Of a stretch of 64,000 bases of DNA, positions 50,601 to 62,352 are shown in pieces. Position 1 is the stretch's first letter; every line of letters starts with the position of its first letter. This stretch comes from Dama dama (Eukaryota > Chordata > Mammalia > Artiodactyla > Cervidae). A model generated the notes under the pieces. It was not told where the DNA came from, searched no databases, and was given only the letters and a program-made list of their open reading frames with translations. The stretch is from the NCBI RefSeq assembly GCF_033118175.1, contig NC_083688.1:6841001-6905000 (forward strand). Reading direction: 5' to 3'. Both the position numbers and the translations under genes were made by a program.

Positions 50601-53600
50601 CCCATGGACGGAGGAGCCTGGTATGCTGCAGTCCACAGGGTCGCAAAGAATCAGACACAACTGAGCGACTTCACTTTCATCATATTATCTAGTAATTCCA
50701 CTCTTAGGTATAGAAAAAATGAAAATGTATCCACACAGCTTGTAAACAGATGTTTATAGTGGCATTATTCGTAACAGCCAGAAATCAAAACAAGTCAAAT
50801 ACCCATCAAATAATAAACAAAATGTGGCATATCCAGACAATGGAATATTATTCAGCAGTTAAAAAGAAACTGGGTACTGATACATGCCATGACATGTATA
50901 AACTTCAAGTGAAAGAAGCCAGGCAGGAAAAGCCACATATTGTGTGATTTCATTTGTATGGAATGTCCAGAATTGTCAAATCTCTATATGGAGAACGTAG
51001 ATTAGTGGTTGCCTAGGGCTGGGGGGTGATGGGGAGAAGTGGGAGTGACTGCTAATGAATTTGGGGTTTTGGGGAGGGAGATGATGAAAATGTTATAGAA
51101 TTGATTTTGTGGTAATGGAGGTACTACTCTGTGACTATACTAAAAACCACCGAATTGGTGCACTTTGTGTGAATTGTATGGGGTGAGAATTATTTATCAA
51201 GTTGTACAAATAAAACTTTATTTTTCTCCTTTAAAAAAAAAACAAACCAACCTAGTTGGGTATCTTTAAGCAGAACCTTCTTTCCAAGCCCTTGTTTCTA
51301 ACTGTGTAAATTCTTCATCTCTTTTGTGAGTTCAGGTTCTGTGACTTTGTCCTGTGACCAAGGATTACCCTGAACGTTTTCTCTGTTTTTTGTTTTAGAA
51401 CCACAGAGCCCGAGGAACAGGACTTTGAGAAGAGCAGTTCTCGGAAGCGCCCCAGGGATGCCCTGAGGGAGGAGGCGGAGATACAGGGGGACTACCCGGA
51501 AAGCTGGAAAGCCTCCAGCAGCCAGTCGTACAGTCCTGATAATAGACAGAAAAAGCACAGAAAACTCCCAGAGCTCGAGCGGCCTCACAAAGTATCTCAC
51601 AGTCATGAGAGGAGAGATGAAAGAAAGAGGTACCACAGAGCTTCTCCAGTGTACTCTTCAGACCATGAGTCTTCCGACTACGGCCATGTTCAGTCCCCTC
51701 CACCATCCACCAGCCCTCGTCAGGTGTCTTTGGACCATTACAGACCCCTGGAGGAGGACCATGAGCCCTTTGTTCCCCACCAGAAGCCTGGCAAAGGCCA
51801 TAGTAACGCCTTTCAGGACAGACTGGGGGTCAGTCAAGAACGACACCTGGGGGAAGCCCAGGGGAGAGAGAGCATGAGTCAGAGCAAGGAGCACAGATCT
51901 TCCCATAAAGAAAAACGTCTGGCGGATGCCAAAGGAGACGAGAAGTCTCTAAGCAAAGAAAAATCACACAGGGTCTCCAAAGAGGAAAACCGGAGGCCGC
52001 CTTCCGGGGACAGCACGAAGGAGAAACCGCCCTCTGGCGTCAGGAAAGAGAAGGAGAAGGAGGGCAGCACCAAGAGGAAGAGCTTACCCCCCTTGGAGCT
52101 GGCCTCAGACAACCACCTTAAAAAGCCAAAACCTAGAGACTCCGAGAAAACCAAATCAGACAAAAACAAGCAGAGTCTGGAAAACTCAGACGTAGGCAAG
52201 GGGGCAGGAGACCTGTTGCCCAAGGCAAAAGAGAAGGTTTCTAACAACCTGAAGACTCAAGAAGGGAAAGTCAAACCTTCGCATTCAGATAGAAAGTCGG
52301 TGGGTTCCTTCCCTAAAGGTGAGGAGGCAGATACGGATGATGAATTCGAGAAGCCCACCATGTCTTTTGAGTCATACCTCAGCTATGACCAGCCCCGGAA
52401 GAAAAAGAAAAAGATTGTGAAAACTTCAACCACGACTCCCAGAGAAAAAGGACTTAAAAAAAATGACTCAAAAAGCACTAGTAAAAACTTGGACTCAGTT
52501 CAGAAATTACCTAAGGTGAATGAAAACAAGCCCGAGAAGCTTCCGCCAGTTGGAGCCGACTCAGCCAAGCTGAAAAAGGTAACCCCTGCGGCCCCTTCCA
52601 CCCAGAGCACCTGGGCCTGCAACCCCACTGCTGATTTGCTTGGCTGGCTTTTCTGTGACTTGCTGAATTTCAGTCTGAAATAATGTCCTCCTGGCCTCTC
52701 TGGCCACCAGGGTCGGTAGAAGCCGAGAAAAGTCTTTTCTGAGGCATTCCATCGCGCTGGGCCCATCTCTGTGTCTCCTGACTCAGGTGGTGGCAGGCAT
52801 GGCTGCTGCCTCTCCTCCAGGCTGCCTGTGAAGTTACTGCCACGTCAGCACCGCTGGGCATCGACTGTGGGAACGAGCTGTGCTGGCAGAAAGGGGCTCT
52901 CCAGTCACTGGTCTCTTCTCTGCAGGTCCCCAGCGATGTGTTGCCAGTATTACCTGACCTCCCATTACCTGTGATCCAGGCCAATTACCGTCCACTTCCT
53001 TCCCCTGAATTGATGTCATCCTTCCAACCAAAGCGAAAAGGTAATTTGCTTTGTCTTTTTTTTTTCTGTTAAGGAAAAAGCGATATAAAAAATTCATGAT
53101 CTGACATCATGAATGGTGCATTTTCTAAGAGCGCAGGTTCTGGAGTTTGATGGCTTGGGTTTGAATCCCAGCTCTGGCCTCGACTACAAGTTATATGATC
53201 TTGGGTAATAATTTCCTTGGACTTCAGTTTCATACTCTGTTAATGGATGTAATAATGATATCTGCCTATGAGGTGGATTGAAAGTGATAATGCTCATAAA
53301 GCTCTGAGCTCTGGGTTTTTGCACAGAGTAAGTGTTTATTAAATCTTAGCTGCTGCTGTTACTAGCAGCCTTATGTTCTGTACATTCCACAGGGACTTAA
53401 AAAAAAGTCTAGGTATTTTCTGTTTTTGTTTTTCTTTTTAAGGTTAGTTTTAATAGCAAAAGAATTAGATGCTACCTAGGTGTTCCTTAGTAAGATACTA
53501 ACAGGTAGATCATGGTTCATCCACACAGTGGCATCATATGCCATGGTTTTTGTTTTTTATTTTTTTATTTTTATTTTTTTATTGTTTTTGTTTTTTAAAG

Positions 53601-56600
53601 TGGAAAATCTATATATTGAGGTGATTTCTAAAATTCAGTAAATGACAAAATGATAGTATGTTATTAAAAGGAATAAAATAAATATTAGCTTGTTTTTGCA
53701 TAGACTTTCTGGAAGGACGTAACAAACCGGTGGCATTGGTTGCCTCTGAGAAAGGGAACTGGGAGGCTGAAGAAGGGGGAGGAAGGAGAGTTTTCAATGA
53801 TGAGCCAGTACCTTTTTTTTTTAAAATTTTTTGATGGCACCACATGGCATGTGAGGTCTTAGTTCCCTAACCAGGGATTGAACCTGCGCCCCCTGCATTG
53901 GCAGCTCAGAGTCTTAACCACTGGACCACTAGGGAGGTCCAGCTTAGTGCCTTTTATAACTTCCATTCCTGTTTTTCTTGCCTTACAGCACTCTCCTCAC
54001 CCCAGGAAGAGGAGGAAGCTGGATTCACCGGAAGAAGAATGAATTCTAAGATGCAGGTCTATTCCGGCTCCAAGTGTGCCTATCTCCCCAAAATGATGAC
54101 CTTGCATGAGCAGTGCATCCGGGTGCTTAAAAACAACATCGACTGTAAGTCACATGCTCCCCTCCTGCTCTTAGGCACGTTGGGTCACTGGGTGACTTGA
54201 CTGCTACTCAGTCCCTTTTTCCCTTGTTTCTCTTCAGCGATCTTTGAAGTGGGAGGTGTCCCATATTCTGTCCTTGAACCTGTTTTGGAGAGGTGTACAC
54301 CTGATCAGTTGTATCGAATAGAAGAGTACAATCACGTGAGTATCCTGCTTGGATGGCAAGAGGGCAGTGTGCTGGCTTGTGTCTGAAAAAACAGGTTTGT
54401 CTCTGATTTGCCACGGTGATGGGCAGGCAGCGGTCATAGCACTGTTCTGGGTTTGCCTATGGGCCTTTAAACAAGCAGAATGTCAGCCCCTGCCCCTAGC
54501 ATCTTAAGTAGGCCTCTTAGGCTCGAATCAAGGTGGGATTAAAAGGTGGGAGCAGGGAGAGGCAGACCATTTCCCACACGTCCCTTGAGCTTTCCTAGAT
54601 ACAGAAATCAAGGGAAAATTCTAGAAGCACAGCCCTTGGGATCCAAGGCAGGGATAGACCTGTGTTCACCAGACACCTGAGTGTCAACACGTAAGACTGA
54701 CTGAGTGTCTTCTAGAGGCAGAGATCTATCCCCAAATCCTCCTAAGGCTGGAGATCCTCATTTGATTGCATGAGCTATCCCTCTCTGATTGAAAGGATCC
54801 GTGACATCTCCTCCTAAGGTGGCCCCTGGCCATGGCAGTTCCGTGTAGTGCTGGGGGATGCTTGGACTGGACTTCACCTCAGTTCCTTCCCTGCACAGGA
54901 AAAGACTGATTTTAAACTAATTTTGATGTTGTCTTCTCTCCTAGCCCCACAACCCCCGGCTGCAGTTAGTAGTGCCTTGCACTTAATATTTTAATTCAGT
55001 GATTCTGTTTTTTCCTAGAACTATGGTGTTTTACTATACTGCTACTGTTACTGTGAGGACCAAAATACTGTTAGGAAACTGGTCACCCTGGGTGATGAAG
55101 GATGGAAGAGAGGTACATAAGAGTGCATGCATGTAAGTGATGTCCTGGTTCTGACTTTAGGTATTAATTGAAGAAACGGATCAATTATGGAAAGTTCACT
55201 GTCACCGAGACTTTAAGGATGAGAGGCCGGAAGAGTACGAGTCGTGGCGGGAGATGTACCTGCGGCTCCAGGATGCACGAGAGCAGCGGCTCCGAGTCCT
55301 CACAAAGAACATCCGATCTGCACACGCCAACAAGCCCAAAGGTATGGCTGCAGGCCGGGCCCGGCAGGAGAGCGAGCCCTGTGCTCCGGTCATGTCAGGG
55401 CTGTGGCGGGCTCAGCCAGGGTGGAACCTCTGGCCCCTAGCTCTCTCGAATTTGCAGAAGCGGGCAGAGGGTAAGGTGTTTGTTCTGCCACTACCCATGC
55501 TACTCTCCAGAGGGCTTTCCAGGGTTGTTCGATTATCCCCTACTTTTGGAGGCCCTTGAAAAGCCTTTGTCTCTTAATAGCATAGATTAACAGTAGCGTC
55601 TCAGCTCAAGAAGGCAGGTATTAACCTCCATTTATCCACAGGCCGACAAGCAAAAATGGCCTTTGTCAACTCTGTGGCCAAGCCACCTCGTGATGTTCGA
55701 AGGAGGCAGGAGAAATTTGGAACAGGAGCAGCAGCTGTGCCTGAAAAAATCAGGTAAGATCTCTGCTCCTCTGTGGCTCTTCCTGCTCAGGGGGAGAGCT
55801 TGAGGGGTGGCTCCAGGGCAGGAAGCAGTTCATTTTGGAGGTGGGGGAAGCGTGAGGCCAGAGTGGGGTCTGGAGGCCGACTTTGCCCCACTGGGCCCTG
55901 GCTCCCTGAGGCTCAGCTTCCGTGGCTGCACTGTGGCCTTGATGATGAGCCCCCGCCCCTCAGAGAGGTCAGGATTACATGGAGAACAGGGCCTGCCTCT
56001 GGGACACATTCCCTAAGGCTTTCCCTTTCTCTGTTTAAACAGAAAACGTATCACTGCAGTGACTATGTTATCTAAGTACGTTTGCATTTTCAAAATACAG
56101 ATTTACACCGAAATAGTGAAAAGTTAGTCAAGATTATCATTCATCCTGAAGGACTACCATGTCACTTCCAAGCCATGAGCAAAATCTAGGTACCAGGTCC
56201 ACTGGTCAGAGCCACAGAACTGAGTCTGCAGACCAGCCCACCTCAGGCTGTTTGTGCTGAGGGTTGGTTTCTCCTGCTTTTGACTCTCAGCTTTGCTCTG
56301 TGTCCCAGGATCAAGCCAGCGCCGTACCCCACGGGAAGCAGCCGGGCTTCCTTCAGCAGTGGCAGCAGCAACAGCTTTAACGCCAGCCCCGAGGAGCCAG
56401 CCTACGACGGCCCGAGTACCAGCGGTACCCACCCGGCTCCGGTGCTCAGCAGCACGGTTTCCTATGATCCGAGGAAGCCGGCCGTGAAGAGTGAGTGACC
56501 AGGGCTCCCGCTCAGACGTCTCAGAACTAGCTCGTGCGTCGTCAGTGCCGCACCGCCAGCACAGCCTGTGTGTGAGCTGCAGATGTGGGATAGCTTGCAC

Positions 56601-57444
56601 ATGGCTGGTCTAAACGCCAGCGCCTCCTTCCTCTGCCTTTGTTCATAGGCGTGTTGTGTGTGTTAAGTTTTGAGCGTAGTGAATATTCATTTTGGTGCTC
56701 TGCTTGTTCTTTTTTTTTTTTTCAGCCTAAATGTAAACTTGTTTCTCTAGGCAACAACATGGAGTTAACAGCTGAATGATTTTGTTGAAGTTTTATAATC
56801 TCAGCTTCCAAGTATTTATTTTTTATATCTAATTGAATCTAGTTCATGTTTTACTAACTTTACTACCATAGATGATCCTAAGTATTCTACAGGAGTGCCC
56901 TGACTTAAGCATTATTCTGTACTGACTTCAGGGCCCACAGGAGGGTGGGAGCTCTGGCGGGGCTCAGGCTAACCGGTTCAGAAGCAGGCTCGTCCTTTTT
57001 AGGTGGTGTTTGCACTTAGCTAATCTCAGGCCTGTTGCTGCCCAGGACAGACAGGTGTGAGAGGGGGCTTTGTGCTGGTTTGGATGTTGGTGAAGCAGAG
57101 TTAAATCGTGGCTCAGAATGGCCTGGCAGGGATTGAACCCCAGTTCCTCCACTTACTGTAGAGGGGCCAGCCTGAGCCTTGGTGAGTTGTGAGACTTAGA
57201 GGGAGTGATTGCCGCCGCCCCGGCAGATGCTCGGGAATCATTCGCTTTGGGCTGCTACTTGGATCCATTCATCTGGCTGTGTAGCGCCATGAGTAGCAGG
57301 CCTTTGGTTTGCCTAAACCACTGGTGTCTGGTGTCCAAACTGCCACGGATCTGAAACAACTGCCTTGTCTCTCTTTTCACAGAAATCGCCCCAATGATGG
57401 CCAAGACGATTAAAGCTTTCAAGAACAGGTTCTCCCGACGATAA
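44094..57444 (+). CDS. ELOA: ELOA, Elongin A (TCEB3), eleven coding exons, two possible starts
   Basis: Elongin A is the transcriptionally active subunit of Elongin (with Elongins B and C). It suppresses RNA polymerase II pausing, and with Cul5/Rbx2 it targets stalled polymerase for ubiquitination. Exons: 44172-44246 (or from 44094), 48897-48953, 49916-50022, 51399-52578, 52926-53040, 53989-54144, 54238-54335, 55161-55341, 55642-55753, 56309-56490 and 57383-57444. All joins are GT/AG and phases agree. The total is 2325 nt from ATG 44172 (774 aa), or 800 aa from ATG 44094; the human forms are about 772 and 798. Exons 1-3 encode the TFIIS N-terminal-like domain, roughly residues 1-80. Exon 4 encodes a long charged Lys/Ser/Glu-rich, probably disordered region ending near a KKKKK nuclear-type cluster. 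Exon 6 carries the Elongin B/C-binding BC-box TLHEQCIRVL at residues 549-558. Exon 7 carries the adjoining F-box-like PYSVLEPVLERCTPDQLYRI segment. The end is basic (FKNRFSRR). No disruption is seen. Confidence 0.97.
44247..48896 (+). other. ELOA: ELOA intron 1
   Basis: This is the largest ELOA intron, about 4.65 kb. Its first 400 bp are CpG island. The rest is mostly low-copy sequence with poly-T runs near 44817-44831 and 45167-45181, a T/G-rich tract at 47119-47146, a mariner-like remnant and MIR remains near 47195-47400, 48095-48260 and 48655-48840. I saw no young ruminant SINE in it. Confidence 0.8.
47161..47205. mobile_element. Mariner-like MITE remnant in ELOA intron 1
   Basis: TATTGAGTTGGCCAAA followed by TTTTTCTGTAACATTTTA resembles one arm of the short ruminant mariner-derived palindrome, and ACCAACCCAG the end of the other. 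It is heavily deleted. Confidence 0.5.
49065..49205 (+). repeat. Old L1 fragment in ELOA intron 2
   Basis: ACATATTGTGTGGTTTTATTG and GTGATTACCAGGGGTGGGAG match the L1 3' region seen again at 50930-51040. Confidence 0.7.
49215..49330 (+). repeat. CHR-type SINE in ELOA intron 2
   Basis: GGAGTTCCTTGATGGACCAG, GGGTTCAATCCCTAG and GCACAGTGTGGCC plus poly-A. Confidence 0.87.
49452..49721 (-). repeat. CHR-type SINE, full length, in ELOA intron 2
   Basis: Reverse-oriented from poly-T (49453-49467) through the complete body to CCACTGGACTACCAGGGAAG. It ends 195 bp before exon 3. Confidence 0.92.
50140..50267 (-). repeat. CHR-type SINE fragment in ELOA intron 3
   Basis: Reverse-oriented: GGGATCTCAGTTCCCTGACC to CCACTAGGCCACCAGGGAAC, 120 bp after exon 3. 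Confidence 0.88.
50555..50680 (+). repeat. Bov-A SINE unit in ELOA intron 3
   Basis: Forward monomer, AGAAGGAAATGGCAACCCAC to CTGAGCGACTTCACTTTCA. It is the only young Bov-type SINE inside either gene. Confidence 0.92.
50690..51240 (+). repeat. Old L1 3' fragment in ELOA intron 3
   Basis: TCTAGTAATTCCACTCTTAG, GGAATATTATTCAGCAGTTA, GTGGTTGCCTAGGGCTGGGG and a terminal AATAAAACTTTA before an A run at about 51233-51242. It ends 157 bp before exon 4. Confidence 0.85.
53125..53370 (+). repeat. MIR SINE in ELOA intron 5
   Basis: Near full length: TTGGGTTTGAATCCCAGCTC, CTTCAGTTTCATACTCTGTT and the 3' end AGTAAGTGTTTATTAAAT. Confidence 0.8.
53811..53940 (-). repeat. CHR-type SINE close to ELOA exon 6
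   Basis: Reverse-oriented from a T run to CCACTGGACCACTAGGGAGG. It ends 48 bp upstream of exon 6, so only a short unique stretch remains for the acceptor. Confidence 0.92.
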
Positions 57445-57716
57445 ACCGAGGACTTACCTTGGAAATGAAATCTGGGGGAGGATACAGGCGGTGGGGGTTG
57501 GGGAATGGAACTTCGAGAGGAGACCAGAGCCTTTCACTCCGCGGAAGCTTTCAGTCTCCGAGTCCCGCGCCGTCAGCGGGCGTGTGCCTGAGCCGGTGCC
57601 CGCAGCCGCCGCCTCCTCGCCTGGCGAGCACTTCAGCGCTCACTGAGGATTCTAAGGTCAACTGTACCTTTGTTGTTAATTAGCTTCTTTGTAAACTATA
57701 AGACATAGTTTTAATT

Positions 57717-57722
57717 AATAAA
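57717..57722 (+). terminator. ELOA: ELOA proximal polyadenylation signal
   Basis: AATAAA lies 273 bp after the stop codon, in an AT-rich context followed by a C-rich then T-rich stretch. Use of this site would give a short 3' UTR form. Whether it is used cannot be seen here. Confidence 0.6.
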
Positions 57723-59785
57723 TATTGCCCCCAGATTGTATTTATATTACCTCCCCCCTGCCCCCAAGTTTTCTGTTCTGTTTCAGTCCTCTTCCACACA
57801 CTTAGCCTTTTATTTTTAGGGTTCTTTGTTAGAAGCCGAGTGGAAGTCTTTCTCCTGTCCCAGTTCATCTCTCCTGAGCGGACTGCAGTCCAGAGAGAGA
57901 CCTGGGCATTCCGGGAGTCTGTGTGGGGCACGCTGCGCTGCGGGCTGCCTGTGCTGGAAGGGGAGCCCCGGCCTGGAGACCAGACGTGTGCAGGGCGGCC
58001 CCCCTCCCTCTGGGACCTATTTCAGTGTCGCGCTGTGGTCCTGCCCCGGTGCATCTCTTCCCTCCTCATCACATAGTATTTATTAAGGGACATTCTAGAG
58101 TCTCCCCGCCCCCCCCTTCTTTTTGCCAGGTCCCGCTTCTTTTGAGGCTTAACTTGAGGGCACAGAACCCCAGTATTTTTACAGTTTCCAGTTTCTAATT
58201 CAAAACTTTAGACTCCTTTTTCCTCCCTTATTTTTCCTTCTCCCCACTGGCATGGGGCAAAACGCAAACACCTGGCTGGGCTTTTGTGGACCCCGAAATG
58301 CAACTTACAAGAGTTTTTAAAAACCAGCACTTTAATCTCTTACTCCCTGTGAATTGCTGAATGGTTTTAAAAAGTAATGCTGTGTTGGAAATCGGTTTTG
58401 TTTTTGCCTTTCTTTAAGATCATGTGATTGAAAGAGCACAATTTGCTATGTATTGTAGAGAACTTTGCAACTTGAAACTCTCTCTACTTTTTGAGTCTTT
58501 AAGCTAGAATTTGGAGGAAAGGACCAGTTTAAGGAAAGGGTCTGAGCCACGGGGCATCGACAGGTTTGGAAAGGGAGAATCTCACTTTGGAGTTGACATA
58601 GGAGGAAAGATTAGAACTAGGAGGACAGCGTCAGTCTTCTTGGCTGTTGAAGGGCAGTGGCCTAGTAGGAACCCCGTTGGTCATGACCCTGATAGAAGTA
58701 GACATGATAAAGCGGAGATGCCCATCCTTTAGAAATCTGAGAAGCAGGTTGAGGGTGTGGTTGGTGTGGCAGCCCATGGAGCTTGGCAGTGGCTAGTCCC
58801 TTTGACAAGGTCGCTCAAAGCTCAGAGTATGGAGTCCACGGTTTTTAACCATCCTGTAGACCTCAGGCTCATGCTGAAGATTGCAGGGCAACACAGCAAG
58901 AAGTCTGCGGCAGAAGCTGCATTGTTCAGTGTGCATTGCTGCACAAGGTGCCTGAGGGACGCACGTGTTGCTGTGTTTTAATTTGCTGTATTTTTGAACT
59001 GGGTAAAAGCATCCTTTCTCTTGATCATATGTATTACCATTCCACCAGTCCCCCAGCCCACTCCCCAAATGTGACACTAGGAAGCCTCTTCTTTAAAACC
59101 ACATGAGCACCTGAGTCAGGTGCCAGACATCTGTCGCCTGGGATAGCTTCCTCTCGGTGTCCACACCTTGAATTTGTCTCTTTACGTGCGTGTTGAAGTC
59201 TCTGCCACTGAAACCAGTTTTCCATATTTGATTCAGTTGTGTGTGATTTGATTTCCTTCATTAGGAGTCTTTGGGCAGAGAGGGAATAAAAGACACACCC
59301 CAACATCACTTTGGTTCACCCCTGTTTACACAGAGCCAGATCTTCCTCCCGCCCCCTCTAAGAGTGTCTGTATCAGGGATGTGACTTGGTGGGAAGGGTG
59401 AGGGAAGAGGAGAAACCGAGTTTCCAGACGCTCGCCTCTCCTGGGTTGTTGAAATGGCCGCAGAGCAGACACAGGTTGATGTTGAACCTTTGGTCTCATT
59501 TGTGGAAACTTGTGCAATTCCTTTTTTCTGTGCTACACTACACACAAATCACCAAATTGCAAATTAACCCATTGTGGTCCTTGGTGTAATGAACAGTTTC
59601 TTTGGGGCTTTTTCTTTCTTTCCGGGAAGTGGGAGGGAAAGGAGCAAGGTGTTATCTTGCTCTTCATTTGTATTTTGGTCCCAAAATGTAAATACAATTT
59701 TCTATGTTACTTTTTTGTGGTAACTACCAAGATGAATATTTTAATTAGATAAGTTATATGAAAAGAAAGGAAAATTCCATGTCTA

Positions 59786-59791
59786 AATAAA
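59786..59791 (+). terminator. ELOA: ELOA distal polyadenylation signal
   Basis: AATAAA within an A-rich run lies 2.34 kb after the stop codon and is followed by a T-rich segment (CTGTTGTCTTTCTT). It is the best candidate for the main mRNA end. Another AATAAA lies at about 59285. Confidence 0.7.
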
Positions 59792-59814
59792 AAAAACAAA
59801 CAAACAGACACCCA

Positions 59815-60204
59815 TATTCTGTTGTCTTTCTTCCGTTCTCCCTTATTGTGTCAGAATGGTAGTCCGTCACAATGTCTGGTTCCTGGGCTGAAGGCAGAGA
59901 TCTTAATCCCTGGGCTGGGCCTTAAAGGATGTTGGATTTCTGTCTGTACTGTAGCACAGCTCTTCTGGAAAAGGGGGGCTCCCAGCGGGGAGAACCGTAT
60001 GAGCAAAAGCAAGGCAACTCAGATAAAAGTGAGCACTTAGTTCAAAAGCTCTTGGCTGGGCTGGGGAACTTGCATATTCAGTCACACAGCAAATACTTGT
60101 GTTGCCCCCACTCTGTCACTGCGTAAGACAGACACGGCCTGCCTTCATGCAGCATTCATCTAATAGGGGAGAGAGTATTGAAATAACAACACAAATTGTT
60201 TGTA
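59815..60204. other. Gene-free stretch after ELOA
   Basis: Low-copy sequence following the distal ELOA polyadenylation signal. Old repeat-like pieces are possible near 60080-60180. Nothing gene-like was seen. Confidence 0.5.
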
Positions 60205-60329
60205 TTTTTCTTTTTTCTGGCTGCACCACACAGCTTGTAGAATCCCAGTTCCCTAGCCAGGGATTGAACCCAGCCCCTCAGCAGTTAAAAGTGCAGAGTC
60301 CCAACCACTGGTCTGTCCGGGAATTCCCA
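60205..60329 (-). repeat. CHR-type SINE fragment
   Basis: Reverse-oriented: CTGGCTGCACCACACAGC, GGGATTGAACCCAGCCCC, CCACTGGTCTGTCCGGGAAT. Confidence 0.87.
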
Positions 60330-60474
60330 AAATCATTGTTTAAAATACAGATTTCTGACCCCGCTACAGAAACCTGAATTGGTCAGAAGTATGATCTGGG
60401 AAAAGGTACTTTTTCATAGGCCTCCCTCGAGTTGGATGAGTAGCCTGGTCTGGGAATGCCTAGTACAATGGGAA

Positions 60475-60660
60475 GACAATGCGTGAACTTTGGGATAAAT
60501 CAGATTCAGGTTTAAATCCTGGCTCCACCACTCTAGCTTTGTGAAATCTCTTTGAGCCTCAGTTTCCTCATCTATGAAATGGGAATAGTGACACCTCGCA
60601 GGAATTCTTACAAGGATTAAATGAGAGAAGTAGAACTCAATAAATGTTAGTGTCCTTCTT
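60475..60660 (+). repeat. MIR SINE
   Basis: GTTTAAATCCTGGCTCCACC, CCTCAGTTTCCTCATCTATG and ACTCAATAAATGTTAG. It is one of the better-preserved MIR copies here. Confidence 0.82.
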
Positions 60661-61429
60661 CATTCTCTCTAAAGGTGGAGTGAAAGGCAAAGTTTTGTTT
60701 CCAGTTGACAGGAATTAAAGTTTTAGGGTCACAAGCTAAGCACTATTCTGAGGTCAGTTAGTCCTTCCTGATAACTGAAATCTTAGCCCCTGCTGCTCCA
60801 GATAGATCAGTCCAACTTCTCTGTTTTGGACTCCTGTCTCTTCCAGATCCCTCAAACCATAGCCCCCACTAACTGCCAAGAAGGCAGACACTACCTAATT
60901 TCTTGTTATCTCAGGAATCACAAATACCAGGAGTTTGGTGTAAGACAGAAGTGGTGGGAACAGAAGGAAAATGAGCTATTAACCCAGCTCCACTTGATTG
61001 TTTCCAGGTAGAAGGCAGGGTCCTGTGTTGCCACATCTTAGAAGTTTTAAATAAAAGACAGAAATCTAGATATCTATGTAAAATTTCCCAGTTTCTAAAA
61101 CCCTGTGTCACAACTATATGCAATACTTCAGAAAACCTATATATGAAGTGGATAATTCCCCAGAAATACAACTTTCTGTTTAGAAATGGCAAATCCAAAC
61201 AGACAAATTACCATAGAAGAAATAGGGAAAGTGGTTGCAGTGCTTGCCCTATAAAAAAAGCTCCAGACCCAAGATGTCATAGGGGAATTCTTTCAGCCTT
61301 GAAGATCAGATAATACCAAGGTCACTTAAACTACTGCAAAGCAAAGAGAAGAGCTCCCCAAGATCTTGGGGCTTGGCTATAGTACAGTAACAACTAAAAT
61401 CCCAGTGACTCAAAACAACCAAGCTTTGG
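60661..61429. other. Intergenic DNA with an L1 ORF2 remnant
   Basis: About 61195-61355 resembles sense-strand L1 ORF2 (CCAGACCCAAGATGTCATAG, GGGGAATTC). It is too decayed to encode protein. The rest is unrecognised. Confidence 0.55.
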
Positions 61430-61675
61430 GGACTTCCCTGGTGGTCCGGTGCTTAAGAATCTGCCTTGCAATGCAGGGGACGCTGGTTTGATCCCTGGTC
61501 TGGGAACTAAGATCCCACATGCCCTGGGGCAACTAAGCCCATGGGCTGTGACTACTGAAGCCCTCATACCACAACTCGAGAGTCCATGCACCACAATGAA
61601 AGTTCTTGCATGACAAAATGAAGGTCCTATGTGCTGAAACTAAGATCTGAGGCAGAAAAATAAATATTAAAAAAA
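61430..61675 (+). repeat. CHR-type SINE, full length
   Basis: GGGACTTCCCTGGTGGTCCG, GGTTTGATCCCTGGTCTGG, the body with CTGTGACTACTGAAGCCC, and AATAAATATTAAAAAAAA. Confidence 0.92.
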
Positions 61676-62136
61676 AGTTTGTTACTCCATGTCCCTTAGG
61701 GAGAGTGAGGAATACTGCACTGGACCCTAAGCTGTGTCCAGAGGATACATCCATCGTTTCCATCACATTTCACTGGCTGCACCAGAACTCAAGGGTACAG
61801 GGAAGTGCAATCCATCCATACACCTTGATGCAGAGCACTGGAAATATTTGCTAACTCCAAAGGCAATCATAGTAGCCTGGACTCGGGTAATCCACAAGCC
61901 CACCCAACTTTGGATCCCACACTTCTGAGCTTCAGCAGGTCAGGTAAGCTCTGTGTGTCTCAATATTTTCCTCCAAAAATGAGGAAAAGACACCAACCTT
62001 ATAGAGCTATCGTATAATGATTTAATGAGATAAAAACATGTCAAGTGCTTCGAATAGGACCTGGCACATAAAAAGAGCTCAAAGCATGTCAGCCAGGACA
62101 TTGATGATGAATTAGGGGACGTACCCAACACGGAAG
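61676..62136. other. Gene-free stretch
   Basis: Low-copy sequence with a likely MIR 3' part near 61965-62090 (CTCAATATTTTCCTCCAAAA, TAATGAGATAAAAACATGTC). No gene was seen. Confidence 0.5.
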
Positions 62137-62352
62137 GACTTCCCACCTGGCGCAGTGGTAAAGGAATCGCCTGCCAACGCAGGAGACCATCCCTGGGTCA
62201 GGAAGATCTTCTGGAGGAGGAAATGGCAACCCACTCCAGTATCCTTTCCTGGAAAATTCCATGGAGAGAGGACCCTGGCAGGGTACAGTCCATGGGGTCA
62301 GAAAGAGTCGGACACAACTTAGCAACCAAGCACGCACACGTTCACATACACA
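62137..62352 (+). repeat. Bov-tA SINE with CA-rich tail
   Basis: Forward copy, GGACTTCCCACCTGGCGCAG to GACACAACTTAGCAACC, followed by a CACACA-rich tail. Confidence 0.92.

Larger units (their letters stand above)
57445..59810 (+). other. ELOA: ELOA 3' UTR, repeat-free
   Basis: From the stop codon to the distal polyadenylation signal I recognise no SINE or LINE, in contrast to both flanking regions. That fits purifying selection on a long untranslated region. GC content falls from high near the stop to AT-rich near 59.7 kb. The span is inferred from sequence signals and the known long 3' UTR of mammalian ELOA. Confidence 0.75.

Noticed and set aside
51658..52247. Minus-strand frames opposite ELOA exon 4
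   Set aside because: They are shadows of the Lys/Glu/Ser-rich coding exon on the other strand.
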